A stretch of 64,000 nt of DNA from Ophiocordyceps camponoti-saundersi (nom. inval.) (taxonomy: Eukaryota; Ascomycota; Sordariomycetes; Hypocreales; Ophiocordycipitaceae): NCBI GenBank assembly GCA_003339415.1, contig PDHQ01000022.1, positions 186,001 through 250,000 on the forward strand. The letters run 5' to 3'. Every line of letters starts with the position of its first letter. The first letter of the stretch is position 1. The notes under the pieces were generated by a model. The model saw only the letters and a list, made by a program, of their open reading frames with translations. It was not told where the DNA came from and searched no databases. Shown one piece after another: positions 14,660 to 25,450 of the stretch. A program made the translations under genes and the position numbers.

Positions 14660-14835
14660 TCTATTCCTCTTAGGTATTATTTCTAGTATTATCGTCGCTT
14701 CTTACTTTTAGTATCGTTATCGCTTTTTATTTCTAGTATCGTCGTTATTTCTTATTTCTAATATCGTCGTCGCGTTTTACTTCTAATATCGTTATCGCGT
14801 TTTACTTCTAATATTACTATTACTTCGTTTCTTAT
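14660..14835. repeat. minisatellite array 3 (about 24-27 bp units) in the RIP element
   Basis: Tandem units of the type TTTACTTCTAATATCGTTAT with a short GC-containing tail occur about six times, each diverged by transitions. The unit differs from arrays 1 and 2. Confidence 0.55.
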
Positions 14836-15781
14836 ATCGCCACGGTTTATTTCCTATCCCCGTTACTTATTTTAAATATTAATACTAATTTTACCTTTTA
14901 GTATACCTAGGTAAGATAATAGCGGTACGGTAAAACTTTTTTAGATATAACTTAAAATTACTATTACGAGACCTTAGGTAGGTATAAAGCGTATCTTTAC
15001 TTTTAATTATCGCGATACTAACGAGCGATTTATCTTAGGTAACTATTTAGATATATCTCCGAAAAAGTCTTAGACGAGATATAAAGATAGCGCGATAATA
15101 TATAGTAACTACTAAGTTAGAGGTTTTATCGCTATAAGAGGTACTTATATATTAATCGAATTACCGTAAGATATAAGTAAGGCCGAGATAAGCTAGTAAG
15201 GGCGTAAAGGTATAGATATTAATTATTTCGTAAATAGTAATACTAGTAATATAGTAATATTCGAATCCTAGTAGCTATATTTTTATAAAAGCTTCTAAGC
15301 TTATAAATAGCTATTATTTAGCGATTACTTATAGCTATTAAGGTAGATAGCTTAGCTTAATAAGCTATTAAGAATATAGTATTTATTAAGATTATTAAAA
15401 GCTTTACTAGCTTAATATCTATTACGAAAAAATATATATCGGGAAAACCGATAATAGTTATATTATAATAGCTATTAACTAATAGATAGCTATTAGTTAT
15501 AATAGCTTTATAAACCTTAATATCTTTTTAGCGTTAATAGCGTTTTTTGCTAGATAGCTAGCCGCTATCTTAATAGGTAGTAGATTAGATAGATATTATA
15601 TAGCTAATAGCTATATACCTCTATAAGCTACGGTTACCTATATAATCGACTAGTAATTAATAGTATTCTATATAGTATACGGTAAACTCGGCTATATGGT
15701 TTTTAAATTTAGATATCTTAGAAAGAAAATTAGACCTGCTACTAGAATGATAAGGTTTATTATCTATCTACGCCCTGAATC

Positions 15782-15819
15782 TATATAGACCCCCTGTCCA
15801 AAACCCCCCCCCCCCGCGC
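15782..15819 (-). repeat. right terminal inverted repeat of the 12.4 kb element
   Basis: Reverse complement of 3444-3481 with three differences. It includes a run of twelve C followed by GCGC, then the (TAGG)n microsatellite of the flank. It is less mutated than the left copy. Confidence 0.8.
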
Positions 15820-16686
15820 CTAGGTAGGTAGGTAGGTAGGCACATACATACCTACCTACATATGTGCATACACGTAATAGCTGGGGCATAGCTATCTCTA
15901 GTACGGATTACTGATGTTAGCTATTATGTGCCTCTACGAAGTAGCTGGAGCAGAGGCCACTGGTGCCAGAAGCTCAGAAGGATTGTGGTGAGAGATGTGT
16001 CTCTTCCGAAAGGAGAGGGGGAAACGGTACCTAATTCGAGCCATCCATGTGCCCAACCGGCCTTTCATCACACATCACAAGCGCCGTGACTGCCCATCAA
16101 CCTACTACGAATGTACCTCCCCTGAACTGACCTACCAGCCTGAGTGGCTTAGTAATACATAGTACCTACAGAAATTAGTCGTACATAAAGCTCCTCCTCC
16201 CAGCATCCCGTCTATCCAGGCTGCCACGAGCTGATGCGTGCTTCTGCCAACCAAGTCTCCCCATTCATCTACCACCAGAGCATCCTTTGAAAACACCGTC
16301 CGACATCATTTCGTTCTGTAAACTGGTATTGCCACCCGTTTTACTGACTCGACATATGTAAGCGCAAGCCACTCGCTGACAAACCAGCCCGGCAAACTCT
16401 ACCTGGACGACAGCCGTCACTATCAGGCTTTCGATTCATGACGAGGCTGTTTGCTGCCTGAATGTTGGTCTGCTCTTGTTTCAGTCCTGTCCATGAGCTT
16501 CGGAATTCCTGACTGACTGCCTCACTTCTAGTTAGGCTCTCCTCCCTCGCCAATCCTTCCTTCGCCCTCGACATCATCTCCAATATCCCTTCAACATCGG
16601 TAAAAGCAGGCCGTCAAGAAAGCCGAAATACTTTCACAACCGTCCTTCGCCGACGCCCTCTGCCGCGTCATATCGACGGCGGCAAG
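15820..16686. other. 5' flank of the proteasome activator gene
   Basis: Starts with (TAGG)n/(CCTA)n microsatellite next to the RIP element and then has normal composition. It is the promoter and leader of the Blm10 gene. The minus-strand open frame at 16341-16583 has no recognisable features and I do not call it. Confidence 0.6.
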
Positions 16687-19600
16687 ATGGACGAAAACGT
16701 CGGCTTATCTCGTGAGGATGCTCATGCCGCCTTTCCAGCGTCCATGACGTCGCACCTCGTCAGCAACTTCGCCGTCTTCGAGCCTGTCTCGCGTTCGACC
16801 TCACCTGGCATCCCCTATCTCAAGGCGGATGAAGACGACAAGAAGCGATACCGTCCCCGGACATTCGCTTATTTCCGGCAGTTGCCGTTCGAAGTTGAGA
16901 AGGAGTCAGAGCGCGACGTCGCCCTCAATGGCATCCTTAAACAGCTCTACATCGCCCTCCGCGCCCAAGATTATTCGCCAGGCGCCTTGCACTGGACTCG
17001 GGAGCTTCAGTCGTGGCTCAATCTCAAGTTCGAGATGACGAGGGAGCTGAGGGCGAGGCTGGCCAAGCTATTCTACTCTCTTGCCCTCGCTCCGGGCCTC
17101 GATGCCAACGCGGCCGACCGCTTCCTACGTATGGTCATAACCCTGACCAGGTGCGAAGCCTTTCCCCCAGATCTGGCGCATGCCAAGGCTGACCTTCTCT
17201 GCGCGATAGGAGAAACCACTATCTGAAGCCAGTAGACGATCTTTTACTCGACTGGAGGCCGCTGTGGAAGGAAATCAAGGCCTGGGTTCTCCCCTCGGAG
17301 GGACCCGCTCACCAGAGCACCCGCAGGCGGGCGGCGAAGCAGCTCCTCAAGCTTTGCGCTCACGCCCATACCTACTTCGACCCCAGTCAGCGTCCGGCCA
17401 TGATCGAGGAACTGCTCCCCTATTTTGGCGTCAACGAGCTTCCTAATGCCTTCATCGTCATTGGCGCTCTCAATGCCCTACTACCCAGCCATCCTGCTCC
17501 CGCCAGCGAGCCCCTGGCTCAACCGCAGCACTTCTTGCCCACATTCTTCCACCTCTGGGCCATTGTAAACCGTTCCAAAGTTGTAGACATCTTCTTCATG
17601 GACTTTCTTTCCCGCCTCGCTCGGGACCACATCCACTGCGACCACGTCCCTTTCGGCCAATTCGGTATCTTCACCCGGGATCAGTCGGATCTCATCTTCA
17701 CCGCCATGTTGCGTCTCACGCAGATTCCCGTGGGCCAGGCTAATTCGCCTTACACCTCCGTCGACTATCTGTCGGGAGCCGGCCTTTACCTGGAAAAGGA
17801 TAAGAAGAAGTATCCCGTCGCGTACATGATGGCCAGGCTCATCTGCAGCTGCCTCTCACCGGCATGTCTGGATCACGACGACTCGACCATGTCCAGCCTC
17901 GAGGGTCTGATAGAGTCCATCGACACCTTTTTCCACCCGTCTAATCAGGGCTCCTGGTCCAACCTGTTAGGGCAGTTCGTACTCTACCTTACCGACGGTT
18001 TCGTCTCGCGGTGGAATCGCGAGCAGAGTGGGGAGCTGGACATACCCCAGGCTCGTAAGATTAACCCTCCACTGAAGCAGCGTTTCGTCCTCTCCCTTAG
18101 GGAGGTGACGTTTATGGGCCTGTTCTCCAAAAGCAGCCGGATCTCACACTGTTACTACAATACCCTTCAGGGCCTGGCCTATCTGGAGCCTGACCTGGTC
18201 CTGCCCGGAGCGCTGCAGCGGTTCTACCCGAGCCTCCAGGGTCTGGTCGAAGTCCACCGCACGACGTCGAGTTTGAACGGCCTGCAGATGATCGCCAACA
18301 CCATGTGCAAGCTCAAGGGCTATCGCTGCCACATAACAGCTCTGTTGGCCCTTGCGCTACCGGGGATTGACGCCAACGATCTCAACAAGACACAGTACAC
18401 GCTCAACTTCATTCAGAGCGTGGCCTACAGCGTGCCCTTTGTGCCCATGACGACCGAGGACAGTCATATCCACGATACGACGCTGGCCGTAGCGTGGGTG
18501 CAGGCCGAGATGGACCGCATGGAGCGTGAGGGTCAAAATGTCCAGATCGACTACCAATCCGAGCTGAGCGACGAGGACGAAATCAGGATCCTGAGGTCGT
18601 CCACGGCCGGCTTCGGCGAGTTCATCTTGACACTCCTGGGCAAAATATTCACCCTTCTGGAGAATCTACCAGATGCTAACCAGGTCCGAGGCGGCACACC
18701 CGAGGACAACGTGATCAGCGCGCTGCCGTCGGCCCTGTCCCCCCTCTTCGCGTCGCTGTCTCCGGAGCTCTTCGACATGGCGCTGGACAAGATCGCAACC
18801 TTCGTGGCCAGCCACGTCGTGCACCAGGCCCGCGACGCTATGGCCTGGATCCTCAACGCCCTCTGCAAGGTTAACCCGGCCAAGGCGCTTAAAGTCTTCA
18901 TCCCGATGCTCGTCGTCAACATCCGCAACGAGATTGACTACAACAATGCCGCCTCAGACCGTACCACCGGCACGGATTATCTCCCTCGAGACCGGGCCCT
19001 CGTCTGGCATGTTAGCATGCTCGCCATGTGCGTCGTCCACGTCGGCAGCGAGGTGCTCAAGTACAAAGAGGATCTGCTCGGCATAGCCGAATACATGCAA
19101 GAAAAGTGTCGCGGACTGCCCACTATTCTCGTGTCAAATTATATCCATCATCTTCTCCTGAACCTGACGCATACGTACCCGATCGACCACGCCCTTTACG
19201 AGCCCGACGTAATCAAGCGTGGGCTCGACATCGGTGACTGGGGAAAGACGACTGCACCAGCCGATCTCACTATCCGGTGGCACCAGCCGTCGCCGCCGGA
19301 GATCGAGTTCGCGGTAGAGCTGTTCGCTTCCCAGGTCACATCTGCCACGCAGCAGCTGCAACTCCTCATGAGCGACAATCCGCCCGTGAGCAGAGAGGGC
19401 AAGAACAAGGCATGGTCCGACGAGGTGTCGAGGCTCATGCAGCAGATGCGGCTCGTCATCGCGGGCATGGCCATCATGTTTGACCCAAAGCGCGCGTCCG
19501 ACGACGGGAACGGAGGGAGCAATTTAGAGGGCGATACCGACGAAGACATGATGGAGGAGGACGAACTGTGGGCCGGAGACGCCGACGACGAAGAGTTACG

Positions 19601-22600
19601 GCCTCAGTTTCGCTACCGGGCGGGATACCCCCTGAAACCCACGGACTCGGTCTACCAGAGGATTCATGAACTTCGTGATCAGCTCGGTCAGCTCCTGACC
19701 AAGACGCACACGTTTCTCAACGAGAAGCAGGAGGACGATGTCAACTGCTTCACTGCCCTCTGCACGGCGTACCGCACATGGATCACGGACGTGGGCATCG
19801 AGCGGTCCGCCCATTCGCTGGAGAGGCACCTGAGGCTGTACAGAGCAGAAGTCGCCGCCTTCAAGATCAAGGGACTCAGGAAGGTCTATCCCCGACCACT
19901 CTTGATCAAGCGCGCAGAGGCGTACCATATTCTGCGTGTCAAGCATAACGCTTCGGCGAGACACAAGAGCGAGCTTGACAAGCGGCTACTACGGGACCTC
20001 GCGCATTCGTGCTTGTCCTTTTACGCCGACGTCCGCAGGGTGGCTCAGAGTGCGCAGGACTCCTCGCTCAAGGCTTTGATCGGCGGCAGGCCCATAGTGT
20101 TACCCGTTATACTTGACGGATTCCGCGCCGCAATCGAGAATAACCAGCATGATCGGATCAAGGGCGGCATGTACACGCTTCTCTACACGTCGCTTTTGCG
20201 GACAGTGCTCAAGGACTGGCGTTTCGCCCCGGAGGCAATGCGGCTCTACATTGAGACGGCAGGGATCGATAAGCCGTCAATTCAGGTCCTCGGATCGACG
20301 GCGCTCTACTCTATGTTCGAGTTTGGCAAGCCGCTGGACCGGGCGATACTGGTGAACGACGGCGTCGTCGAGTCCATCAAGCCACCGCTCGACGAGTCAG
20401 CGGTTATCGAGCGCAGGCGCAGCGTCGTCGTCGAGAGACGCAAGAAGGTCGAACACGCCAAGGCGGCACTGGGACTGGAGCTGACGAAGAGGGCTGAGGG
20501 GGCGCACTGGAAGATTGCGACGCGCTGCGTCATTTTCGCGACGAACTTGTGCCTTCGCTTTGATGACATCGCGCCAACCGAGTTTGTAAATCTGGTGGCG
20601 CGCGGCATCAACGACTCGCATCCCAGCCTGAGAAGCTTCTATCTCAACTCAATCTCGGCCCTCTTCGGCGTTGTGGACATGCGGGCCGTCTATGGCCATG
20701 AGTACACCAACTACCTCATGGAGAAGGAGGTGAACGACAGGAACAGGATCGAGGTGGAGGTAACCAACGGCGACGCTCAGTTCACGCGCAGCTTCCTGGA
20801 CGCCTTCCGGGACCACCCAGAGGACGCCAAGTACCTAGTTGACTTCGACCACCCGGGATGGCTCGCGTGGGGCAAGAAGTTTACGGCGTTCCGGGCGCGG
20901 CCGATACCGTTCGATGCCTACGATGAGGTGGAGAGTGCGGTGCGGGAGCAGATGGGCAATATCATGACAAGAGTGTGGCTGTCGCGGTGCTTCCAGTACC
21001 TGAAGCAGGAGCCCCGAGACAGTTCCACAGACAGGTTCCGGATGCCATACGTGTACTTGTTGATGCACGTCTTCGACCTGATGCACTACGGAAAGACGGC
21101 GGTGAAGCTGGACGACGTCAAGGAGCTGACGGCTGAGGTTTACGGCGACGGGAGCGACAAGCACCAGCACCGGGCGACATCGGAGATACTTGGGGCGCTA
21201 CTGGCCGGGTCGAGCGACGACCCAATTGAGATGCGCAACGACGTATGGGAATTCGCGGCGCCGATGTTGTTAAAGATCTTCACGGATGACCTGACGCCAG
21301 AGAACCTGCAGTACTGGCTCGCGTGTCTGCACCTGGTGCTCGACGGAAAGGACCCCCGCCGGTCGCATGAGATCGTAGACGGGCTCAAGTCGTTTCGACT
21401 CGACATGTCGTCCAATGCGGCCTTTAAGGAATCGTCTAAGGTGCAGCTGGTCGAGTTCATCGTGGCAGACGGCGGGTGGCACTTCCGTGACACGGACCCG
21501 ATCCTGGATCACTTTGTGACGCACATCGACCACCCGTACAAGGCGGTACGCGAGGCTATCGGGCGGCTACTGTCGGCGCTGCAGAAGTCGCGATACTACG
21601 AGGCCTTCGAGAACGTGCCGACGCTACTGGAGGAGAATCGGGCGGCATCGTCGGTCGGAATCCGGCCCTATCAGCCCTCCGAGGAACTCAAGGCGACGGT
21701 CAAGGGCATCTTTGACCGGCTGGAGCGGTGGAGGCACGAGCGTACTCCCGGGCAGCAGACGCCGTCTTCCTACACCTCCGGATCCAAGACAGTACTTATG
21801 TGGCTTGACTGTACCATGTCGTCTCACGAGTGCATCGAGCTGGTGCCCTTTTTCGCCACGCCTTTTGTGGAGCAGCTGCTGCACATGATGGACGTCAAGG
21901 AAGATCCAGAGCTCATGAAGCTGGCGTACCACGTTTACCGTCACCTACCCAACATACCGTTCCGCAAGGGTGAGGAGGCCGAGTTCAGTGAGATGCTCAT
22001 CAAAGTCGGGCGGACAGCGGCGAGCTGGCACCAACGTCTGCGGGCGCTGGTCAACATGCAGGGGCTTTACTTTCGACGTGTCTTCGTGCTCGAAGCTTCG
22101 CAGCGTGATGGACTTTTCACGGCGGTGTCGGATATGCTCAGCGACTCTCAGCTCGAGGTGCGGTCATGCGCGTCGACGACGTTGGCCGGGATGATACGGT
22201 GTTCGCCCCGAAAGATCCGGGAGCCGCTGGTGGCGCGGCTGAAGCGGCGCTTCCAGGACGAGCTCGAGCAGAACCCGATGCGGCTGCGGCGACGGGGAGC
22301 GCCAACGGGCGGAACGGAGACGCCGGTCGAGGTACAGCGGCAGACGACACGCCGGCACGCGGCGGTGCTGGGCCTGGGGGCGCTGATCGAGGCGTTTCCG
22401 TACGCGACGCCGCCGCCAGAGTGGATGCCCGAGGTGTTGGCGATGCTGGCGCGCAAGGCGTCAGGGGACCCGGGCGTCGTGGGCAAGGCGACGAAGAGTA
22501 TCTTGAGCGACTTCAAGAAGACGCGACAAGACAGTTGGAGCGTGGATCAGAAGGTGAGACACAGAGATTGATTACCCGGTGGCGATGATGACGACGATGA

Positions 22601-22692
22601 TGATGATACTGACGAGTGGCTGTGAACAGTACTTTACGTCGGAGCAGCTCGAGGACTTGGAAGGGGTTTTGTGGAAGAGCTATTTCGCGTGA
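16687..22692 (+). CDS. blm10: proteasome activator Blm10/PA200 (1956 aa, 3 exons)
   Basis: A very large HEAT-like solenoid protein that caps the 20S proteasome and opens its gate in an ATP- and ubiquitin-independent way. Exons are 16687-17150, 17210-22553 and 22630-22692. Intron 1 (59 nt) restores the frame into RRNHYLKPVDDLL, and intron 2 (76 nt) adds the conserved last exon YFTSEQLEDLEGVLWKSYFA. The protein matches the Blm10 family along its length, including LPYFGVNELPNAFIV in the N-terminal part and an acidic insert near residues 930-950. The C-terminal tripeptide YFA corresponds to the YYA (HbYX) tail that docks into the 20S alpha ring in yeast Blm10. The start is the first ATG of the frame (GCAAGATGG). 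Total length is close to other fungal members. Transcribed in the same direction as the deaminase gene 430 bp downstream. Confidence 0.93.
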
Positions 22693-23121
22693 TTGAGCGA
22701 GCGAACGAAGGAGAGAAGTATATGAAGAATGACGACGGGACTTTGGGACCGGGATTGGGAAGACATTGCTGTATCTGAATAGGGTGCGTTTCTGATGGCG
22801 CAGCGAGTGAACGAATTGAGATAATGAGATGCCATCGTCACATGACCGCTTTGCGTCACCTGACGGAGATGCTCATCGTTGTTGCCTTGGGACAGCCTCA
22901 TCGTTGTTGCCCTGTGAGGCTGTGGGTGAGTAGATTACTAGTATTAGGTATCCGTAGAGTCATATCAGATGATCATTGACGACGGTTTCTTGAGGCGTCA
23001 GATAGAAGGTATCTTGTCCTTGTCCCTCCTCTTCCTCCCCTTTCTCTCTCTTCTCCCACTCCTCTCTCTCTCTCCCTCACTTCTCTCTCTCTCTCTCTCT
23101 CTCCATCTTCACTTCTCTGCC
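22693..23121. promoter_or_regulatory. intergenic region with a long CT-rich core promoter
   Basis: Lies between Blm10 and the deaminase gene. From about 23011 to 23110 it is almost pure pyrimidine on the plus strand, including a (CT)n microsatellite immediately upstream of the deaminase ATG. CT tracts next to start sites are common in filamentous-fungal promoters and 5' leaders. An in-frame ATG at 22969 would translate through this tract and is not favoured. Confidence 0.55.
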
Positions 23122-25011
23122 ATGACATGCGCCGTCGCCAATACCATCGACGCCTATCTCACCGACCGCGACCGAATCCTCGAGCTTGAACGGGACTCAG
23201 CCTTTGACGCCCGCTGCCGCGCCCGCGCCACGCCTCTCGAGGTCGAGGCCAGTCGAGTCGTCGCCGCCGTCCGCCGGCGCGATGAGTCCGAAGTCTACGG
23301 CGCCGCCCCAGCGCGTACGGGTCACGCCGGCCAGAGACACCGCCGCTTCCCCGGCGATCGCTTCTTGACCAGTCTGGATCTCATCGATGAAGCTGCCCTG
23401 ATGCATGTCGCTCGCCGTCTGCCAAAGGGGGCGCATCTCCATGTTCACTTCAATGCCTGTCTACCGCCACGGGTGCTGCTGGATATGGCCAAGACCATGG
23501 ACCGCATGTTCGTCACTAGTGATATGCCCCTGGTATCAGATGACGACTATGCCAGCTTTGATCGCTGCCAGTTACAGTTTTCTATCCTCGCTCCCGCTGA
23601 TGAGCATAATGGGGATGTCTTTGCGACCGACTACGAGCCGCGTCAGACTATGAGTTTTGCTGGGTTTTTGAGCGCCTTTCCTCGTCATTATCCGTATGCG
23701 TCGCCTGATAGCTGGCTTGAGCGGAAACTCATCTTTAGCCCTGAGGAGACATATGGGCCACTGCAGACTTCCGAAGGGTGAATTCTTTCCTTTCTTTCTT
23801 CGTTCCGATCATCTCTTCTTTAATTCCCGTTTATCCCCTTTCTCTCTAACGCACCGTGCAAGTGCCTGGGATATATTCAACGGAAGGACGCGTATGATGA
23901 AAGGCCTCTTCAACTATGAGACCGCCTATCGCAACTATACGCGTCTCTTCCTCGAGGACCTGGTACGCGATAACATTCTCTACGCAGAGATCCGTCCCAA
24001 TTTTATGAGGAGCAACCAGCTTTACCGCGACGATGGCTCCGGACTTATCGACAATGCCGGTATAATGCATATCATTATCGACGTCGTGACCCAATTCCGC
24101 ACCGAGCTGGAAGCCGACGGTCGCTATTTCGGCGGCCTCAAGGTTATCTACTGCACGCCTCGTATATCTACGCCCAACGAGATCGAGGCCGCGTTAGATG
24201 AGTGCCTAGCCTTTAAGAAGCTCTGGCCTGAGTGGATAGCAGGTGGGATCTGCGATTTTCATCATCAAATCCGGTGTATGTATATTGATAGAGCGAGAAT
24301 AGGCTTTGATCTCGTGGGCCAGGAATCTAGAGGCAGACCTCTTAAGTGTTTCATCAGCGAACTGCTCGCGTTCCGGAAAAAATGCGACGCCCAAGACATC
24401 GAAATCCCTTTCCTCTTCCACTGCGGCGAGACGCTCGACTTGGGGACGGAAATAGATGAGAACCTAGTGGACGCTCTGCTTCTGGGCGCCAAGCGCATCG
24501 GCCACGGCTTCGCCCTCCCGCGTCACCCCAGGATCATGGAACAGATGAAGGCCCGTGGCGTTTGCATCGAGCTATGTCCCATCTCCAACGAGGTGCTGGG
24601 CCTGACGCCTCGTATCGGCGGTCACGCCCTGTACACGCTACTAGCAAACGACGTGCACTGCACCGTCAACTCCGACAACGGGACCCTATTCCGGTACGTT
24701 GGATAAAAGGTTTCGAAAGAAGAAAAGGGGGGGGTGGGAAGGCAAAGGCGCTAATGTGGGAGAGGTGCCTTAGATCGACCCTTTCGCATGACTTCTACCA
24801 AGTCATGGTGGGGAAAGCCGACATGGACCTCTTCGGTTGGAAGCAGCTTGCCCTATGGAGCATCGAGCACGCCTGTCTCGACGACGGGGAGAGAGAGACG
24901 ATGATGGCGCGGTGGGAGACGCAGTGGCACGAGTTTCTGGTCTGGTTGGTGGACAGGTACGGTGGTTGGGCTCTGGAGGATGGCGAGACTGAGGGTTCGA
25001 AGGAGGTATGA
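23122..25011 (+). CDS. adenosine deaminase-related growth factor (ADGF/CECR1-like) protein, 554 aa
   Basis: Member of the metal-dependent adenosine/AMP deaminase superfamily, ADGF branch, which converts adenosine-type purines to inosine. Exons: 23122-23777, 23863-24242, 24303-24693 and 24774-25011; introns are 85, 60 and 80 nt with GT-AG ends, and splicing rejoins FNYETAYRNY and EWIAGFDLVGQE. Visible motifs in order: HLHVHFNA (HxH metal site), FHCGET (catalytic His/Glu), GHGFALPRHP, CPISNEVLGL and VNSDNGTLFR. In classical ADA the last motif reads DD; here the second Asp is Asn, so substrate range could differ. There is no clear signal peptide, so a cytosolic location is likely, unlike secreted animal ADGFs. 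The ATG at 23122 (CCATGACATG) is chosen because the upstream in-frame sequence is low-complexity pyrimidine. Confidence 0.88.
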
Positions 25012-25450
25012 GGCCGCGATATTTTTGCTTTCTCTTTTCCTTTCTTCTTCTGCTCTTTCCCGTCTTTCTTTTCCATCTTTTCTTTCTTTTCCGTCCTGAG
25101 TGACATGTCCCTCTTGCACGGCGCAAAGCGGCTTCGTCAACGACAAGAGTATGGGAACATGATAGACTTGAGTTATGATTCACAACGAATAATGACTTTG
25201 GTGTGATTGCAAGTCGTCTAAATATGACCATGAGGCAGAGGGGGAAGGGGGAAAGTAAAGGTGTTGGGGAGAAAACATGGTCATAAGATGTTGGTTGGGT
25301 TCGGTGTTAAAGAAGATGAGCTCCGAATGCCCATCCCCCTTTCTCCTTCGTCTTGTCTATAAAGGTACAGACAGGATGATAAGTTAAAATGACAACGAAA
25401 GAAACCAATGGGAGGAATAACCCATCTAAGAGGAGTCTATACGGACGAGG
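25012..25450. other. convergent 3' region between deaminase and SRP40-like gene
   Basis: Both neighbouring genes end here. The sequence has a polypyrimidine stretch at 25020-25095 and otherwise no recognisable feature; no gene seen. Confidence 0.6.

Larger units (their letters stand above)
3444..15819. mobile_element. 12.4 kb RIP-degraded element with G-tract terminal inverted repeats
   Basis: The block is bounded by inverted repeats at 3444-3481 and 15782-15819. Both ends read inward GCGC, twelve G, TTTT, then a purine-rich GGGGGTCTA motif. Between them there is no open frame of useful length, and CA and TG dinucleotides are almost absent while TA is in large excess. This is what RIP (C to T at CpA on both strands) leaves behind. 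The ordinary composition outside 3444 changes abruptly at the left repeat. The element class is not recognisable, because coding capacity is destroyed. Its size and terminal repeats suit a large DNA transposon, but nested insertions are possible. The flanks are (CCTA/TAGG)n microsatellite, so a target duplication cannot be read. Confidence 0.75.

Noticed and set aside
16341..16583. Minus-strand open frame of 80 codons upstream of Blm10
   Set aside because: No motif, no splice-supported extension, and it lies in a probable promoter.
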